This document shows positions 9,111-18,064 of a stretch of DNA of 64,000 bases, piece after piece. The notes under the pieces are model-generated. The model was not told where the DNA came from and searched no databases. It worked only from the letters and a program-made list of their open reading frames with translations. The DNA lies in assembly GCA_964615765.1 (NCBI GenBank), contig CAZTQN010000013.1:23649-87648 (forward strand), given 5' to 3'. Each line of letters begins with the position of its first letter. Position 1 is the stretch's first letter. The DNA comes from CAZTQN01 sp964615765. Lineage in GTDB: Bacteria; Planctomycetota; Phycisphaerae; Phycisphaerales; UBA1924. The translations under genes were made by a program, and so were the position numbers.

Positions 9111-9137
9111 GCCTCCCTATTCGACCAAAGCGTCCAC

Positions 9138-9173
9138 GCGGGCCCGGGCGTACGTCCGGGCCCGCTTGCTTTT
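9138..9173 (+). terminator. Intrinsic terminator of the nucleotidase gene
   Basis: A perfect ten-base stem (GCGGGCCCGG and its complement) with an eight-base loop starts 28 bases after the stop codon and is followed by TTGCTTTT. This is a standard intrinsic terminator on the plus strand. Confidence 0.85.
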
Positions 9174-9213
9174 CGCCCCTCGTCCAGCCAAGACTCCCCC
9201 CTCGGAGGTGCTG

Positions 9214-9822
9214 ATGCGTGACACGCGGCTGACGTACAGCGATGTTGGCGTGGCCGTTCGCCTGGTCGCTCGCGTGCTCGAGCGCCGCGAAGCACCGATG
9301 GCCATGGCGGAAGAGCTGTGCGTGGGGCTGGCTGCCGCCACCGGCGCGTGCTGGTGCTCGATCGGGTCTCGTCTGGTTGTGCCGGCCGGGCTGAACTGGG
9401 GCGGGCAGTTGATCGCCTGGTCCGACACGGAGTGGATGGAGCGGTATCTGTCCGCGACCGTCGCCGCCAAGTCGCCCGGGTTCAAGTGGCCGTACCAGAA
9501 CGAACTCGCCTCCCGACCCGACCGATGCGCCACCGTCGTCAAGCGGGAGCAGATGTCCCGCTTCGCCCCGTCGGATTTCCGCCCATACCGCGACATGCTG
9601 GGCGATCTGGGCGTCGGCGACGGTCTTTCCTCCCGCTACCGCAACCCCGCCTTCCTCAATGGCCCGCAGGGCGAACGCGTCGGCTGGCTCACGCTCCACC
9701 GCGAACGCGGCGAGCGCGACTTCGGCGAACGCGAACGCGCCATGGTCGACCTCATTCACGCCGAACTCGGTTCCACTCTCTGGAGTGTCCTCGGCGACTT
9801 CGAGGATTTTCGGCGGCGGTGA
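9214..9822 (+). CDS. GAF-like sensor protein lacking a DNA-binding domain
   Basis: The ATG at 9214 has GGAGG eight bases upstream, so it is preferred to an upstream in-frame start inside the preceding gene. The 202-residue product resembles the N-terminal sensor part of LuxR-family regulators common in planctomycetes: a helical start (VRLVARVLERREAP), a Trp/Cys-rich core, and a final strand-helix unit with R-E-R-G-E-R-D-F-G-E-R-E-R. In LuxR-type relatives a helix-turn-helix follows here, but this protein stops at FEDFRRR. It may sense a ligand and act on another protein, or it may be a remnant. Seventy bases later a co-directional ABC exporter begins. Confidence 0.55.
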   Translation: MRDTRLTYSDVGVAVRLVARVLERREAPMAMAEELCVGLAAATGACWCSIGSRLVVPAGLNWGGQLIAWSDTEWMERYLSATVAAKSPGFKWPYQNELASRPDRCATVVKREQMSRFAPSDFRPYRDMLGDLGVGDGLSSRYRNPAFLNGPQGERVGWLTLHRERGERDFGERERAMVDLIHAELGSTLWSVLGDFEDFRRR

Positions 9823-9892
9823 GCGTCCGCGGACGTAGAGTGCACTCGGCGGCCGCCCGGTGTGTGCGACCGGGCCCCCCAATGTGCGCCGC

Positions 9893-12082
9893 ATGGACGA
9901 GCGATCGGTGAAAAGTCTGTCCACCCCGAACCCGCCGCCGGGCGCGTCCTCGCGCCGGCGCTATCTCGCCTATCTCGCCCGCCGAGACGAAGCCGCCACC
10001 AGCCGCGCCGCGCTTTCGCCCGCCGACCCAGGCCCGCCCAAGGCCCGCCCCGGCAAGCCGTCCCGCTCGTTCATGACCCTCGCCCGCGCGTTCTGGGCCA
10101 TGCTCCGCGGGCATCGCGGCGTGGTCGCCTTCTGCGCCTTGACCGTCATGATCTCCGCCGCCATCGGGCTCCTCCCGCCCGCCAGCACCAAGGTCGCCCT
10201 CGACTACGTCCTGACCAACAACCCCGGTCCCGCCGGCCTGCCCGACTGGGTCAGCCGCGTCACCGGCACTGACCGCACCACGCTCCTTTGGATCGTGGGC
10301 GGCGGCGTGCTGCTGGCGACGGCGATCTCGATCGTCGTCGGCATCACCGGCCGGGCCCTGATGACCCGCCTGACCAAGAAAATGCAGGCAAAGGTCCGCC
10401 GGCGCGTCTTCGAGCACGCCGTCCGCCTCCCGCTGCACCGCGTCTATCAGATCCGTTCCGGCGGAGCCGCCAGCATCCTGCGCGAAGACGCCGGCAACGC
10501 GGCCAACCTGCTGTTCACGCTGCTCTACAACCCGCTCCGCGCCGTCGTGCAACTCGTCGGCACGCTCGCCATCCTCGCCTGGGTCGATTGGCGCCTGCTC
10601 GCGGGCAGCCTCGTGCTCATCCCGCTCGCGTACCTCAGCCAGAAGACCTGGATCGCCCGCATCCGCCCCGTCTTCCGCGATTCCCGTAAAACCCGCGAGC
10701 AGATCGACGCCCACGCCACCGAGGCCTTCGGCGGGATGCGCATCGTCCGCGCTTTCGCCCGCCAGCGCGGCGAGGCCGGACGCTTCGTCACCGGCAACCA
10801 CCTCATGGCCCGCCAGGAGCTCCTCGCCTGGCGCTGGAGCCGCCTCATCGAGATCGGCTGGATGATCTTCATCCCGCTCGCCTCCTGCGCGCTGCTGATC
10901 TACGGCGGCGGGCGCATCTTTGACAACACCATGACGATCGGTGATCTCATGATGTTCTCCGCCTACCTGCTCATGCTCCTTGGCCCGCTCGAATCGCTCA
11001 GCGCCAGCGCCACCGGCATCCAGAGCGAACTCGCCGGGCTCGACCGCGTGCTCGACCTCTTGGGCGAACCGACCGAGTTCCAGCCCGGGGCCGTCGGCGC
11101 CACGCCCGCGGCCGCCGCGTCCTCCATGACTTCTGCCGCCGCCGCGGACCGCTCCTCCCGGGCCGCCGTCGCCGCGCTCGGGCGCGATGATCGCGACCGC
11201 CCCGCGCTCACGGGCGCCGTGCTCCGGCGCGAGCGGGTCGCCGGGCATGTCCGCCTGCGTGACGTCTGGTTCGCGTACCCACGCATGGACGATCGCCCGC
11301 GCACCGACGGCGCCGCGGCTGGCAACGGGTCCGTCGATGCGCTCGACAACGGCGCCCCGTCCGCCGGACCCGCCGCACCGCCGGGGCTGGAATGGGTGCT
11401 CCGCGCCGTGAATCTCGACGTGCCCGCGGGCGCGACCGTCGCCCTCGTCGGCGCCTCCGGCGCCGGCAAGACGACGCTCTGCAACCTAGTCGCCCGCTTC
11501 TACGACCCGACCCACGGCCGGGTCGAACTCGACGGGCGCGACCTCCGCGAGATCGATGTGCAGTCGTACCGGCGCCTGCTGGGCGTCGTTGAGCAGGACG
11601 TGTTCCTCTTTGATGGGAGCGTGCGCGACAACATCGCCTACGCACGCCGCTGGGCCACCCGCGCCGAGATCGAAGCCGCCGCCCGCGCCGCCAACGCCCA
11701 CGAGTTCATCCACCGCCTCGAACGCGGGTACGACACCGTCATCGGCGAGCGCGGCGTGCGTCTCTCGGGCGGGCAGAAACAGCGCCTCGCCATCGCGCGG
11801 GCCCTCCTCGCCGACCCGCGCATCCTCATCCTCGACGAAGCCACCAGCAACCTCGACTCCGAGAGCGAGGCCCTCATCCAGGAGTCGCTCCGCGAACTCA
11901 TGCGCGGCCGCACCTGCTTCGTCATCGCCCACCGCCTCTCCACCATCCGCCACGCCGACATGATCGTCGTCCTCGAACGCGGCGAGATCATCGAACGCGG
12001 CACCCACGCCCAGCTCGCCCGCGGCGAAGGCGTCGGCCGCTACGCCGAGATGCTCGCCCGACAGTCGGTTCGACAGGAATAA
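9893..12082 (+). CDS. ABC exporter, fused membrane and ATPase domains
   Basis: Residues about 50-350 hold six membrane segments of a type I exporter. The ATPase domain carries Walker A GASGAGKTT (about 519-527), the signature LSGGQKQR (about 624) and Walker B ILILDEATSNLD (about 642-653), with the switch His in VIAHRLS; all catalytic residues are intact. The domain order matches MsbA/lipid and drug exporters that work as homodimers in the inner membrane. The linker of about 60 residues (Ala/Ser-rich) and a further 25-residue Gly/Ala/Pro insertion just after the A-loop aromatic residue (VWFAYP) are extra compared with family members. The substrate cannot be read from the sequence. An in-frame start 33 bases upstream (GTG or ATG at 9860) is possible. 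Confidence 0.9.
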   Translation: MDERSVKSLSTPNPPPGASSRRRYLAYLARRDEAATSRAALSPADPGPPKARPGKPSRSFMTLARAFWAMLRGHRGVVAFCALTVMISAAIGLLPPASTKVALDYVLTNNPGPAGLPDWVSRVTGTDRTTLLWIVGGGVLLATAISIVVGITGRALMTRLTKKMQAKVRRRVFEHAVRLPLHRVYQIRSGGAASILREDAGNAANLLFTLLYNPLRAVVQLVGTLAILAWVDWRLLAGSLVLIPLAYLSQKTWIARIRPVFRDSRKTREQIDAHATEAFGGMRIVRAFARQRGEAGRFVTGNHLMARQELLAWRWSRLIEIGWMIFIPLASCALLIYGGGRIFDNTMTIGDLMMFSAYLLMLLGPLESLSASATGIQSELAGLDRVLDLLGEPTEFQPGAVGATPAAAASSMTSAAAADRSSRAAVAALGRDDRDRPALTGAVLRRERVAGHVRLRDVWFAYPRMDDRPRTDGAAAGNGSVDALDNGAPSAGPAAPPGLEWVLRAVNLDVPAGATVALVGASGAGKTTLCNLVARFYDPTHGRVELDGRDLREIDVQSYRRLLGVVEQDVFLFDGSVRDNIAYARRWATRAEIEAAARAANAHEFIHRLERGYDTVIGERGVRLSGGQKQRLAIARALLADPRILILDEATSNLDSESEALIQESLRELMRGRTCFVIAHRLSTIRHADMIVVLERGEIIERGTHAQLARGEGVGRYAEMLARQSVRQE

Positions 12083-12194
12083 CAAGGGAACCGCCGCGCC
12101 GAACTTGCGAACATCGAATGCGCGAGTATGGTCTTCGCGAGCAGAGAGCGATCCGCCGAGCGCAGTGCCGGCGTGCAAATGCGAGCGCCTGTGC

Positions 12195-13034
12195 ATGGTG
12201 GTCATTCGTTCGGTCCGCGGCGGGGATCTTCTTACCTTCGTCTTCTCTGTTTGCTGGTTCGCCGGTACGCACGCGAGCGCCGCGCCGCTCCCGCTGATCA
12301 ACCCCGGCTTTGAGGACGTCAGCGTCACGCTCGCGCCCGGCGAGATGACCAGCGGCACCGGCGGCGGGACGCAGGCCGTCCACACGTTCTGGCCGTCGAC
12401 GTTCGCGGATGTCGCCGGCACGCCGCGAACGGGCGTTTTCGTGCAGGGCTGGCGCAGCCAGGTCGTCCCGCCGCAGCTCGGCGACCTCAACGCGGGCGTC
12501 ATCAACCCGGGCGCGACCATCAACGGGCAGGCGTGGCTGACGGGCTACTCCGGCCGCAACGTCGCCATCGCGCAGAACGACCGCCTGCAGCAAACGCTCA
12601 ACGTGCAGCTCCAGCCGCGCACGGTGTACACGGTGCGCTTCCTCGCCGGCATCGGCCGCAGCGACCTTCCCTACTTCCCGATCGTGTCGCTCCTCGGCGC
12701 GCCGGATCTCGCCACGCCCGTCTACGACGTCGGGCTCAACGTCCCCCTGCTGGCCTCGCTGGAGAACTCCCCGATCGGCGACGACGACCTGGGCGTGATG
12801 CGCCCGTATTCGTTCTCGTACACCACGCCCAACGTGCTGCCGCCGAGCTTGCAAGGGCGGTACCTCGCGCTGGCGCTGGTGGGCAGCGACGGCTTCCCGC
12901 GCGTGGCGTTCGACGACTTCAGCATCGACGCCGTTCCCGTGCCCGGCCCGTGGTCGGGCGCCGTCGCGCTGCTCACGGCGGGCAGCCTCGCCCGACGCCG
13001 CCGGCCCGGCATGTACCGACCCGGCACGCACTGA
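12195..13034 (+). CDS. Exported NPGFE-type protein with PEP-CTERM-like tail
   Basis: From the ATG at 12195 a 25-residue basic and hydrophobic leader ends at ASA-AP, followed by LINPGFEDV, the usual opening of jelly-roll, carbohydrate-binding-like exported proteins in planctomycetes. The middle is strand-rich, with a final FDDFSID motif that commonly closes such domains. The C-terminus has VPVPGPW, a hydrophobic segment and ARRRRPG, a degenerate PEP-CTERM-like tail. No catalytic motif is seen. No clear ribosome binding site supports the start, and an upstream in-frame start at 12105 cannot be excluded. It probably acts at the cell surface. Confidence 0.65.
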   Translation: MVVIRSVRGGDLLTFVFSVCWFAGTHASAAPLPLINPGFEDVSVTLAPGEMTSGTGGGTQAVHTFWPSTFADVAGTPRTGVFVQGWRSQVVPPQLGDLNAGVINPGATINGQAWLTGYSGRNVAIAQNDRLQQTLNVQLQPRTVYTVRFLAGIGRSDLPYFPIVSLLGAPDLATPVYDVGLNVPLLASLENSPIGDDDLGVMRPYSFSYTTPNVLPPSLQGRYLALALVGSDGFPRVAFDDFSIDAVPVPGPWSGAVALLTAGSLARRRRPGMYRPGTH

Positions 13035-13100
13035 CCCGGCACTCCCCCCTGAAATCTCACGTCGCCGCCGCTCGCCGAGGGCCCAACATACCCTTGGCCC

Positions 13101-14630
13101 ATGACTACGAGCGCCGCCGCCCACCCGCCCGCGTACCGCGAACTCGCCGACGCCCTCCGCGCCGTCGATACCCTGAACTCGATCGGCGCGCTGCTGAGTT
13201 GGGACCAGGAAACCTACATGCCCGCCGCGGCGGCCGAGCACCGCGCCGAGCAGTCCGCCGTCATCTCCGGCCTCGCCCATGAACGGGCCACATCGCCGCG
13301 CATCGGCGAACTGATCGCCGCGTGCGAGAAGGACGGCGCCATCGCCGCCGACCCGACCGAGGCCCGCAACCTCGCCGAGATCCGCCGCGATTACGACCGC
13401 GCCACCAAACTGCCGACCGACCTGGTCGCCGAGCTCGCCCGCGTCGGCTCGCAGGCGCAGGACGTCTGGAAGAAGGCCCGCGAAGCCAACGACTTCGCGA
13501 TGTTTGCGCCTTGGCTCGACAAGATGATGGCCCTCACGCGCCGCAAGGCCGAGTGCTACGGCGTGCCCGCCGGGGGCGAGCTCTACGACGCCCTGCTCGA
13601 CGAGTACGAGCCCGGCGCCACCGCGGCGGAAATCCAGGCCGTCTTCGGTCCGCTGGGCCCGCGCCTCGCCGAACTCGTCGCCCGCGCCGGGCGCTCTTCC
13701 AAACAGCCCAACGACGCGGTCCTGAAGGTCGCCATCGAGCCCGCCGCCCAGCACGAACTCGGGCAGATGGTCCTCAAGGCGATGGGCTTCGACTTCGACG
13801 CCGGTCGTCTCGACACCACGGCCCACCCGTTCTGCACCGGCATGGCCCCCGGCGACACACGCCTCACGACGCGCTACCGCGAGCAGGGCTTCTGCGACGC
13901 GCTCTATTCCACCATGCACGAGGGCGGGCACGGGCTGTACGAGCAGGGCCTGCCCAAGGCCGCCCGCTTCGGCCAGCCCCTTGGCAACTCCATCTCGCTG
14001 GGCATCCACGAGAGCCAGAGCCGCATGTGGGAGAACTTCGTGGGCCGCTCGCCCGAGTTCTGGTCGTGGCTCTGGCCGCACGTCCGCCGCGCCGCCGGGC
14101 GCGGGCTCGACGCGTTCACCGAGGCCGACATGGTCAAGGCCTGCAACCTCGTGCGCCCGAGCCTCATCCGCGTCGAGGCCGACGAGAGCACGTACAACCT
14201 GCACGTCATGATCCGCTTCGAGCTCGAGCGCGGGCTCATCTCCGGCGCGCTCAAGGTCGCCGACGTCCCCGGCGAGTGGAACCGCCTGTACAAGCGCTTC
14301 CTCGGCGTCGACGTCCCCGACAACCGCCGCGGCTGCCTGCAGGATGTCCACTGGTCCGCCGGGCTCATCGGCTACTTCCCCACCTACACGCTCGGCAACC
14401 TCTACGCCGCCCAGCTCTGGGAAACCATCAACCGCCAGATCCCCGACCTCCGCGCCCGCATGGCCCGCGGCGACTTCGCCGCCCTCAAGGACTGGCTGCA
14501 CCGCAACATCCACACCCACGGCCGGCGCTACCGCGCCGCCGAACTCTGCAAGGCCCTCACCGGCGCACCCCTCAGCCCCGAACCCCTCATGCGCCACCTC
14601 GAAGCCCGCGTCACGATGGTTTACGGCTGA
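13101..14630 (+). CDS. M32 family metallocarboxypeptidase (Taq type)
   Basis: The 509-residue length matches the M32 carboxypeptidase Taq family. The zinc motif HEGGH is at residues 273-277 in the context TMHEGGHGLYEQ, and the downstream HESQSRMWEN segment supplies the third ligand Glu. FCTGMAPGDTRLTTRY before it and RFELERGLI and VHWSAGLIGYFPTYTLGN after it are characteristic family blocks. It is cytoplasmic (no signal peptide) and should remove C-terminal amino acids from peptides. It is the first of three co-directional genes, with 41 bases to the next. Confidence 0.93.
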   Translation: MTTSAAAHPPAYRELADALRAVDTLNSIGALLSWDQETYMPAAAAEHRAEQSAVISGLAHERATSPRIGELIAACEKDGAIAADPTEARNLAEIRRDYDRATKLPTDLVAELARVGSQAQDVWKKAREANDFAMFAPWLDKMMALTRRKAECYGVPAGGELYDALLDEYEPGATAAEIQAVFGPLGPRLAELVARAGRSSKQPNDAVLKVAIEPAAQHELGQMVLKAMGFDFDAGRLDTTAHPFCTGMAPGDTRLTTRYREQGFCDALYSTMHEGGHGLYEQGLPKAARFGQPLGNSISLGIHESQSRMWENFVGRSPEFWSWLWPHVRRAAGRGLDAFTEADMVKACNLVRPSLIRVEADESTYNLHVMIRFELERGLISGALKVADVPGEWNRLYKRFLGVDVPDNRRGCLQDVHWSAGLIGYFPTYTLGNLYAAQLWETINRQIPDLRARMARGDFAALKDWLHRNIHTHGRRYRAAELCKALTGAPLSPEPLMRHLEARVTMVYG

Positions 14631-14671
14631 TCCGAACTTTCGCGCCCGCCGCCCCCCACTACCCTCGCGGC

Positions 14672-15169
14672 ATGACCCTCCAGCTTCTTCAGGTCCTGCT
14701 TCAGGGGCTCAGCAGCCTCGGCATCGCCGGCGGCTTGCTGTACACCGCGATGCAGTTCCGCAAATCGCGCAACGCCACGCACTTCTCCAACTTCTCCAAG
14801 CTCGTGCAGATGCAGATGCACCTCCGCGAGATGCGCGTCGGCGACCCCACGCTCGCCAGCGTTTACCGCCACGACGTCGCCTACGCCGAGCACTTCGCCA
14901 ACCCCGAAGAGCGCGAGCGCGCCGTCCGCGAGTACTTCTTCAACCTCATGCAGCTCTCGGTCTTCGAAATCGCGTGGTACGGCCACCGCAACGGACAGAT
15001 CCCCACCGACTACTTCGCCAGTTGGGAAAGCCGCATGCGCGAGATCGCCGCCGAGCGTTCCTTCCGGCTCATGTGGCGTTCCCCAAGCATGAAGATCATG
15101 CACGACGAGTTCCAGAAGTACATGACGACGCTCGTGCAGAGCGTGCCCGCGAACGACGGCGGGCCGTAA
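14672..15169 (+). CDS. Uncharacterised membrane-anchored protein
   Basis: This 165-residue protein has one N-terminal hydrophobic segment (about residues 3-25, LLQVLLQGLSSLGIAGGLLYTAM) and a charged helical remainder containing QMHLREMR, EERERAVREYFFNLMQLSVFE and two Trp-containing blocks. The layout is that of a small inner-membrane-anchored protein with a cytoplasmic helical domain. I do not recognise a family with confidence. It lies 41 bases after the M32 peptidase and 95 bases before another small membrane protein. Confidence 0.6.
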   Translation: MTLQLLQVLLQGLSSLGIAGGLLYTAMQFRKSRNATHFSNFSKLVQMQMHLREMRVGDPTLASVYRHDVAYAEHFANPEERERAVREYFFNLMQLSVFEIAWYGHRNGQIPTDYFASWESRMREIAAERSFRLMWRSPSMKIMHDEFQKYMTTLVQSVPANDGGP

Positions 15170-15264
15170 CGCTCCGATAACGCCCGCCCCGATCGACCCC
15201 CTCGCCTTCCGCTCATTCCCCTCAATCCGTGACTCGATATCCCTGACAAGGAGGCTGCTCCGGC

Positions 15265-15699
15265 ATGGGTATCGCCGTCGGGTCAATGGCGTTCATCGCG
15301 GCACTCGCGATCGCGCTGGTCATCGCCGGCGTGTTCGCCGCGCCGATCCTCATGATCGCCAGCAAGCTCGTCCTGCGCAACGCCCTCCCCTTCGGGCAGT
15401 CCTTCCTCATCGCCATCGCCTGCTTCATCGCCGGGGCCGCCATCACCTGGCCCATCCATGCCGGCGTCGGCGACATCCCCGAAGGCAAGTTCCTCGCAAA
15501 CGCAATGGGCTGGCTGATCTCCTTCGGCGTCATGACGGCCCTGGTCGACAAGGCCACCTCCGCCGGCCTGACCCGCTCCGCCACCGTCGCCGCACTCAAC
15601 TTCGTCATCTACATGTGCGTCTGGCTCGTCGTCACGCTCGCGCTGATGGGCACGATCATGGCCATCTTCGCCGGCCTCGGCGGACCTAATCCCGGCTGA
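15265..15699 (+). CDS. Small four-helix integral membrane protein
   Basis: The 144-residue product is almost entirely hydrophobic, with segments near 5-30, 43-63, 79-97 and 110-137 separated by short polar turns. AAGGAGG just upstream (15248-15254) is a strong ribosome binding site that fixes the ATG at 15265. There are no conserved catalytic residues. The stop codon abuts the stop of the convergent GT87 gene with no bases between them. Function unknown. Confidence 0.65.
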   Translation: MGIAVGSMAFIAALAIALVIAGVFAAPILMIASKLVLRNALPFGQSFLIAIACFIAGAAITWPIHAGVGDIPEGKFLANAMGWLISFGVMTALVDKATSAGLTRSATVAALNFVIYMCVWLVVTLALMGTIMAIFAGLGGPNPG

Positions 15700-17172
15700 T
15701 CACGCCCGAGCCGCCGCCGAGCGCACGCACCGCCGGATCTCCGCCGCGCACAGCACATACAGCACCAGCATGCACGCCAGCGGGATCGGCATGTCCCGCA
15801 GCAGCCCCGTCTGCGACGCCTTCGGGATCGCCAAGGCGATCGGCATCCCCACCGCGACCAGCAGCCCGCCGCCCGTCGGCAGCGCCAACGTCGACCGCTG
15901 CATGCTCGCGAAGATCACCGCCGCCGCCGCCGGATAGAGCAGCACCAGGTAATGCCGGTGACACATCGGCACCGCGGCGAGCATCACGCAGCACAGCATC
16001 CCCGTCCGCAGCATCATCACGATGCCCGGCTCGCCCAGGTTCACCTCGCCCGCGCCGCTCACTCCATCCTTGCGCCCGCCCCCCAGTCGCAGCCCGCGCC
16101 CGACCAGAACCGCCCCCGCCAGCAGCGCCAGCGAGCACGCCACGTGCACGCCCTTGATCCACCCGGCGATCTCCGTCGGCCGCTCGCCCCGCGGCGTGCC
16201 GATGTTCGTCAGGTTGTGCAGCACCCCCTGAATCGCCCCGTTGTCCGTGTTCTCCGGCCCGGCGCCCGCCTGCAGCGACGGCGCGTCCGTCAGCCCGAGC
16301 CCCGCCAAGAGCACGCCCTCCATGAACGTCCACGTGTGCTCGACCGCCTTGCTCGGCCCGTAAACCACCACCGGCAAGGCCGCCATGCACGCCAGCCCGC
16401 ACGCGATGTACCCCATCATCGCGCGCCGATCCAGCCGCGCCAGCAGGTAGAACACAAACACGCCGGGAAACACTTTCAAGCACGCCGCCAGCGCCCACGC
16501 CGCCCCGCCCCAGGCCCGCTTCCCGCGTGAGAACCGATCCACGCCCAGACAAATCAACGCGAGCAGCAGGATGTTCACCTGCCCCCGGCTGAGCGTCGAC
16601 AGCGCGTCCGGCAGCACCGCGATCGTCGGCCAGAACCGCACGTTCCACCACCCGCCCGACGCCGGCGTGATCGACCGCACCTCCGCCCGCTCCGCCGAGC
16701 GCTCCAGCGCCCCGCACATCCAGCGCACGCTCAGCACCAGACACCCGATGCTCAGCGCATACCAGATCGCCACCGACACCGGATACGGCAAGTACCCCGC
16801 GGGCGCGTACCACAGGTCCGCGTCCTTCGCCGGCGGCAGCGGCTCCGGCGGCGGCGCGTGCGCCAGCGGCGTCAAGAACACCGCCATCCCCGGCGGGTAC
16901 AGATAAAACCACCCGTTCTCGTCCGACACCGCGTACGGGTCCTGCCCCTCGCGCACGGCCCACCCGGCCCGGAAGAACACGCCCGCGTCCGTCCGCCGCC
17001 GATCACTGAACGCCGAGCGGTCCACCACCACCCACCCGATCACGATCGCCGCGATCGCCAGCGCGACAAACGCGCCCTTCTCCCACGACGGCGCAATACC
17101 AACGCCGGGCAGTCCGCCCTTGAGTTTGCCGCCACGACCGCTCTGCCCGCCATCATTTGCGTCTGTTGACAA
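15700..17172 (-). CDS. GT87-like polyprenyl-phosphate-dependent mannosyltransferase (DUF2029)
   Basis: The protein has about ten hydrophobic segments. An early periplasmic block containing DAGVFFRAGWAVREGQDPY and YLYPPG, and a later block LSRGQVNILLLAL followed by LKVFPGVFVFYLL, are hallmarks of the DUF2029/GT87 family, which moves mannose-type sugars from polyprenyl phosphate on the outer face of the inner membrane. The ATG at 17262 would add 30 Gly/Arg residues encoded by C-rich simple sequence, so the TTG at 17172 is preferred (490 residues). A possible -10 TATACT lies only eight bases upstream of that TTG, which would make the message nearly leaderless. Substrate is inferred from family only. 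Confidence 0.75.
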   Translation of the reverse strand: MSTDANDGGQSGRGGKLKGGLPGVGIAPSWEKGAFVALAIAAIVIGWVVVDRSAFSDRRRTDAGVFFRAGWAVREGQDPYAVSDENGWFYLYPPGMAVFLTPLAHAPPPEPLPPAKDADLWYAPAGYLPYPVSVAIWYALSIGCLVLSVRWMCGALERSAERAEVRSITPASGGWWNVRFWPTIAVLPDALSTLSRGQVNILLLALICLGVDRFSRGKRAWGGAAWALAACLKVFPGVFVFYLLARLDRRAMMGYIACGLACMAALPVVVYGPSKAVEHTWTFMEGVLLAGLGLTDAPSLQAGAGPENTDNGAIQGVLHNLTNIGTPRGERPTEIAGWIKGVHVACSLALLAGAVLVGRGLRLGGGRKDGVSGAGEVNLGEPGIVMMLRTGMLCCVMLAAVPMCHRHYLVLLYPAAAAVIFASMQRSTLALPTGGGLLVAVGMPIALAIPKASQTGLLRDMPIPLACMLVLYVLCAAEIRRCVRSAAARA

Positions 17173-17179
17173 GGGCGCG

Positions 17180-17206
17180 AGTATACCGCCGCGTCCCCGC
17201 GCCCAA
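17180..17206 (-). promoter_or_regulatory. Candidate promoter of the GT87 gene
   Basis: On the minus strand TATACT (17185-17180) is a good -10 hexamer. TTGGGC (17206-17201) could be a weak -35 with a short spacing of 15 bases. Transcription would begin within a few bases of the TTG at 17172. Support is modest because of the short spacing. Confidence 0.35.
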
Positions 17207-17258
17207 TCCCCGCGTCCCCCCGTCCCCCGCTCCCCGCGTCCCCCCCTCCCGTCCTCCC
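17188..17258. repeat. C-rich simple-sequence tract between GT87 and dps
   Basis: The stretch is built of imperfect CCCCGCGTCCCCC and CCCGCTCCCC units with almost no A or T. It lies between the stop of dps and the start of GT87. It is probably slippage-generated filler, and it explains the false N-terminal extension of the GT87 reading frame. Confidence 0.6.
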
Positions 17259-17741
17259 TCACCGACCCGCGTGCGATTCAACAAACCACAGCCGCTTGTC
17301 GACCGCGCGGGAGATCTCTGTGCAGATGTCCGCGCTGCCCTGGTCGCCCAGCCGGGCGCACTCGTCGATCGCCTTCCGCATCGCCGCCCCGAACGTCGCG
17401 AGCGCCGCGCTCAGCGCCTGCACGTGCGCGGCTCCATCCACCGCGTCCAGCGGATACTCCGCCAGCGTCGACCGCTTGGCGACCTCCCGGGCCGTCCCGA
17501 CCGCCGCTCCCCCCAACTGCGCGATCCGCTCGGCGAGCAGATCCGCGAACTCGTCCGCCTCGCCCGCCGCTTCGTCGAACAGTTCATGCAGCATCAAGAA
17601 CGTCGGCCCGCGCACCGTCCAATGGGCCTGCTTGGCCTGCGTGTACAGATCCACCGCGTCGGCGAGCCGGGCCGAGAACAGCGCAATGACCGCGTCCCGC
17701 GTCCCGCCGGGCAGATCGTTCCTGGTCGCAAACTTCGCCAT
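17259..17741 (-). CDS. dps: Dps-family ferritin-like DNA protection protein
   Basis: The 160-residue length is normal for Dps. The ferroxidase ligands that lie at the dimer interface are present: H40 in AHWTVRG, H52 in LHELFDE, then D67 and E71 in ADLLAER, followed by IAQLGG. The enzyme should oxidise iron with hydrogen peroxide, store it in a 12-subunit shell and protect DNA under oxidative or starvation stress. The ATG at 17741 has GGAAGGTGGG upstream; a longer open frame up to 18002 crosses the tRNA-Ser gene and is not real. The N-terminal DNA-binding tail is short, so DNA binding is uncertain. Confidence 0.9.
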   Translation of the reverse strand: MAKFATRNDLPGGTRDAVIALFSARLADAVDLYTQAKQAHWTVRGPTFLMLHELFDEAAGEADEFADLLAERIAQLGGAAVGTAREVAKRSTLAEYPLDAVDGAAHVQALSAALATFGAAMRKAIDECARLGDQGSADICTEISRAVDKRLWFVESHAGR

Positions 17742-17863
17742 GGTTCCCACCTTCCGTACCCGCCCGCCCCTGCCCCGCCCGTCCACCGCCCGTCCCCCCC
17801 GCCCGGCTCGTTGACCGGCGCAACCGGCCGTCCAATCATTGGCCTGAGCCGCGATCACTTCAC

Positions 17864-17950
17864 GGAGAGGTGCCAGAGCGGTTGAATGGGCTGGTCTCGA
17901 AAACCAGAATACGGCTTGCCGTATCGGGAGTTCGAATCTCCCCCTCTCCG
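17864..17950 (+). tRNA. tRNA-Ser (anticodon CGA)
   Basis: An 87-base gene with the acceptor stem GGAGAGG/CCTCTCC, the discriminator G, the anticodon arm CTGGT-CTCGAAA-ACCAG and a long variable arm (ATACGGCTTGCCGTAT), which is typical of serine tRNAs. The T arm contains GTTCGAATC. CCA is not encoded. It reads UCG codons. Confidence 0.95.
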
Positions 17951-18064
17951 CTTTCTTCTTCGCCCCGCGCGTTGCCTTCATCGCACGCGATGGCGTGATC
18001 AACGAATCACGTCATCGCACGATGCCGCGATCCCGCGCGCTTCACCGCGCCTCACACCCCCGCC

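Noticed and set aside
17742..18002. N-terminal extension of Dps reaching 18002
   Set aside because: The extension would cross the tRNA-Ser gene on the other strand, and the ATG at 17741 with its ribosome binding site gives a normal Dps length.
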